The notes under the pieces were generated by a model. The model made no database searches. It saw only the letters and a list, made by a program, of their open reading frames with translations, and was not told where the DNA came from. From NCBI GenBank assembly GCA_013695175.1, contig JACDAZ010000205.1, positions 1-9,848 of the forward strand: 9,848 nt of DNA, given 5' to 3'. Source of the stretch: Flavisolibacter sp. (GTDB lineage Bacteria; Bacteroidota; Bacteroidia; Chitinophagales; Chitinophagaceae). The first letter of the stretch is position 1, and every line of letters starts with the position of its first letter. The position numbers and the translations under genes were made by a program. Shown here piece after piece: positions 7,731 to 9,848 of this stretch.

Positions 7731-7759
7731 GCGTCGCACATTTCGGCGTTCGCATCGCT
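7731..7759. other. CpG-dense island in AT-rich spacer
   Basis: Within the convergent spacer 7640-7849, this 29-base stretch is about 62 percent G+C (18 of 29) and contains six CpG steps, while both flanks are mostly A and T. It carries three look-alike cores: GCGTCGC, GCGTTCGC and GCATCGC. I see no gene, tRNA or terminator in it. It could be part of a dispersed genomic repeat or a remnant of coding sequence; the sequence alone does not decide. Confidence 0.4.
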
Positions 7760-7784
7760 ATTAAAAAAAATTTCAAACCCTTTT

Positions 7785-7829
7785 AATAAAAAACAGCAGG
7801 ACCCATTCTTGATCCTGCTGTTTTTTATT
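7785..7829. terminator. Bidirectional intrinsic terminator
   Basis: A perfect 17-bp inverted repeat: the left arm 7785-7801 ends in CAGCAGGA, the right arm 7813-7829 starts TCCTGCTG, and the loop is 11 bases (7802-7812). The GC-rich core is flanked by A6 on the left and T6 on the right, so a U-run follows the hairpin in either direction. It lies 21 bases after the sugar dehydrogenase stop (minus strand) and 145 bases after the thioesterase stop (plus strand), as expected for a shared terminator of convergent genes. Confidence 0.92.
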
Positions 7830-7849
7830 GCAACGGTGCATGGATGGTT

Positions 7850-9848
7850 TTATTGGGGAACAAAACGAATGGCCTTCAATAAAGGTTTGCCCAATTGCTG
7901 CTCTTTACCTTTCAGGGTGTAGATAATTACAATATCCTGTATTTTATTGCTACCCTTTTGTACAGGCACCATAATTGACTGGCTGTTGCGCTTCCAGCTT
8001 ACATCGGCATTTGCTGCCATAGCACCTTCCGCCGTGCCTAACCTTATTTGCACTGTTCCGGCAAAATCAGCACTGCTGCAGCAGGTAAGCAGTTCTATGG
8101 CCATGATGCCGGTAAGGTCAACCTTCGGTACAGTAATGGAACCGTTAATTTGCGGGAACTGCAGGTAACGGGTGGCAGCAGAATCTTTACCGGTAAAACC
8201 CGAAAATTGTTTCAGGTCCCTCGCATCTATTAAAGCAGGCCGCAAAACCACTGCAGCAGAATGGGACAGCGGACGTACACCACCACCACCATTATCGGTA
8301 TAGGTGGCTTGCAGCGTCATTACCTCCTGCCCTTTTTTAGGTGTTGGTGTGATGATACCGGACTGGGGCAATGTTTTTTGCACTCGCTTATTGTCTGCCA
8401 ATGAAAGAATCCAACTGACGATTTGTTCGGCATCTTCCTTCTTTAAATCCGGGTGAGCCGGCATGGCTACTTCCCCCCAAACGCCGGCACTGCCCTTGAG
8501 AATTTTTTCAATGAGGAAAGGCATAGCATCTTTTTGCGCAGCATATTTTTGGGCCACCTGTATATATGCCGGCCCTATTGACTTTTCGTCTGTTTTATGG
8601 CAGGCTTTACAATCCAACGTCTGTACCAAAGTTTTACCTACAATGGCACCCGACACCTGTTGATGCCCCATGTTCTGTGCGGCCTTGTCATAACCCTGCA
8701 GGTAATCTACCGATACAAATAAATTGCTCCTGTTTACACTGTCCCCTTCATCGTTTACAGCCACTTCGTACGCAACGGGCCGCCCAATAAAGTAAAAGCT
8801 TTGATTACCTTTTACACGCACCTGCAACTGCGGCTGCACATTACCTGCATAAACCGTTGTTGCCATGCTTTTGGATGATGCTTTGGCCTTATCCGACACT
8901 TCTACACTTACTTCGTACTCGCCCGGCTGGCTGATGGTGTGGCGTAATTGCGGCACTTTTGTTTCAATGGTTTCTTTACCAATGGTCCATTTGTAAGTAA
9001 GTACATCGCCTTCAGGATCTTTGGCTTCTACCAATGCAGTAAAAGTATATGGCAGCTTACCACTGCTTTGTGCAATCTTCAGTTCACCCACTTTGGGTGG
9101 GCGGTTACCGCTGATGTAATCAATACGTACCAATCCGGCATCTTCGTTTTTGCTGAACCATCCCGACCCGTACTCCAGCACATACAACCTGCCATCGGGA
9201 CCTACTTCCATATCAATTGGTGCAGCAAACCTGGTGCCTTCCATAAAAGGTTCCATTTTATCGAAATCGCCATTTGGCTGCATGGTAACTGCACGGATCC
9301 ATCCACGGATCCAATCGTATATAAACAGCTTATTGTTATAATAATCCGGCAATCTTGTTGCTTTTGGAAAATCGTCGGTGTAATACACGGGACCAGCCAT
9401 GGCATTGCGGCCGCCCTGCCCTACCTGCGGAAACTGCGGTGATGCAGCGTAGGGATACCAGATAAAGGCCGGCTGCGCCGGTGGCAATTGCTGCAGCCCG
9501 GTATTGTTAGGTGAATGATTGACAGGCTTTGCAGGATCGTAAAAAGCACCACTGGTTCCGGTGGCATAATCAAATTGATTATAGGCATAATTGGCACCCA
9601 CAAAAAGCGGCCATCCGTAATAGCCGGCCTTACGTGCCTGGTTCACCTCGTCGTAGCCACGCGGGCCACGGGTTTGCATGCTGTCACTGGCGGCATCGGG
9701 TCCTACTTCGCCCCAGTATAAAAAGCCTGTTTTTTTATCAACTGATATTCGGTACGGGTTGCGGTTACCCATTACATAAATTTCTGGTTTGCCTTTAGGC
9801 TTGTTCACAAACAAATTACCATCCGGAATAGCATAACTGCCATCTTCT
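7850..9848 (-). CDS. PQQ-type sugar dehydrogenase/PKD/cytochrome c fusion, 5' end missing
   Basis: The frame is open to the right edge; 665 C-terminal residues are visible and the start is outside. Residues 1 to about 245 are the last part of a glucose/sorbosone dehydrogenase beta-propeller, with GNRNPYR at 27-33 (the RNP of PQQ-binding soluble glucose dehydrogenases), then YWGEVGPD and PDGRLYVLEYG. A PKD domain follows near 250-333 (DPEGD, YKW, PGEYEVSVEVSD). A class I cytochrome c domain spans about 395-485, with CKACH at 413-417 and axial M462 (AMPAHP). The last 150 residues look like a CBM6-type beta-sandwich. Inference: a periplasmic or surface sugar oxidase that passes electrons to its own heme. 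Similar Bacteroidota proteins often start with a ThuA domain; that part and any signal peptide are off-window. The gene is GC-richer than its neighbours (58 percent at 9601-9660 against 27 percent at 3901-3960). True sugar substrate and PQQ use are unproven. Confidence 0.85.
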   Translation of the reverse strand, partial: EDGSYAIPDGNLFVNKPKGKPEIYVMGNRNPYRISVDKKTGFLYWGEVGPDAASDSMQTRGPRGYDEVNQARKAGYYGWPLFVGANYAYNQFDYATGTSGAFYDPAKPVNHSPNNTGLQQLPPAQPAFIWYPYAASPQFPQVGQGGRNAMAGPVYYTDDFPKATRLPDYYNNKLFIYDWIRGWIRAVTMQPNGDFDKMEPFMEGTRFAAPIDMEVGPDGRLYVLEYGSGWFSKNEDAGLVRIDYISGNRPPKVGELKIAQSSGKLPYTFTALVEAKDPEGDVLTYKWTIGKETIETKVPQLRHTISQPGEYEVSVEVSDKAKASSKSMATTVYAGNVQPQLQVRVKGNQSFYFIGRPVAYEVAVNDEGDSVNRSNLFVSVDYLQGYDKAAQNMGHQQVSGAIVGKTLVQTLDCKACHKTDEKSIGPAYIQVAQKYAAQKDAMPFLIEKILKGSAGVWGEVAMPAHPDLKKEDAEQIVSWILSLADNKRVQKTLPQSGIITPTPKKGQEVMTLQATYTDNGGGGVRPLSHSAAVVLRPALIDARDLKQFSGFTGKDSAATRYLQFPQINGSITVPKVDLTGIMAIELLTCCSSADFAGTVQIRLGTAEGAMAANADVSWKRNSQSIMVPVQKGSNKIQDIVIIYTLKGKEQQLGKPLLKAIRFVPQ

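Noticed and set aside
7707..7922. Plus-strand 71-codon frame in the convergent spacer
   Set aside because: It reads through the perfect terminator hairpin at 7785-7829 and into the 3' end of the sugar dehydrogenase on the other strand; it shows no recognisable domain.
8948..9442. Plus-strand 164-codon frame
   Set aside because: It is antisense to the PKD and propeller region of the sugar dehydrogenase and looks like a shadow frame of the GC-richer gene.
7850..9814. Starting the sugar dehydrogenase at the TTG at 9814
   Set aside because: The frame stays open to the window edge and the upstream codons continue a plausible propeller sequence, so this TTG is an internal leucine codon.

Overview
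The window looks like chromosome from a member of the Bacteroidota, most likely near Chitinophagaceae or Sphingobacteriia. The reasons are AT-rich genes and spacers, starts without clear Shine-Dalgarno sequences, candidate promoters of the TAnnTTTG type, a tRNA gene with no encoded CCA, and a large fusion protein (PQQ sugar-dehydrogenase propeller, PKD, cytochrome c, probable CBM6-like end) of a kind common in this phylum. The assignment comes from gene style, not from a marker gene.

Left block (1-5466, minus strand): a tightly packed purine-degradation operon, read right to left as guaD, xdhA, xdhB, allB. Successive genes overlap by 1, 4 and 4 bases (TAATG, ATGA, ATGA). Guanine deaminase makes xanthine, the two-subunit molybdenum xanthine dehydrogenase makes urate, and allantoinase opens allantoin. 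The steps from urate to allantoin are not encoded here. AllB runs off the left edge, so the operon probably continues there.

Middle block (5467-7639): a 177-base AT-rich leader with TTTTTACA repeats, a tRNA-Val(GAC) on the minus strand, more TTTTACA repeats, and a minus-strand monofunctional proline dehydrogenase. Across a 118-base divergent intergenic region lies a plus-strand hotdog-fold acyl-CoA thioesterase. Both divergent genes have a TAnnTTTG motif almost touching their start codons.

Right block (7640-9848): the thioesterase converges on a large minus-strand gene whose 5' end is off the right edge. The 210-base gap between them holds a short CpG-dense island and a perfect 17-bp inverted repeat that should terminate transcription from both sides. 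The large gene encodes the C-terminal 665 residues of a probably exported sugar dehydrogenase fused to its own cytochrome c. It is visibly more GC-rich than the rest of the window.

No gene-free stretch exceeds 300 bases. I found no insertion sequence, CRISPR array, phage gene or clear pseudogene. Most genes are well-known families; the more unusual items are the fusion protein with its composition shift, the CpG-dense island, the repeats around the tRNA, and the start-proximal promoter motifs.
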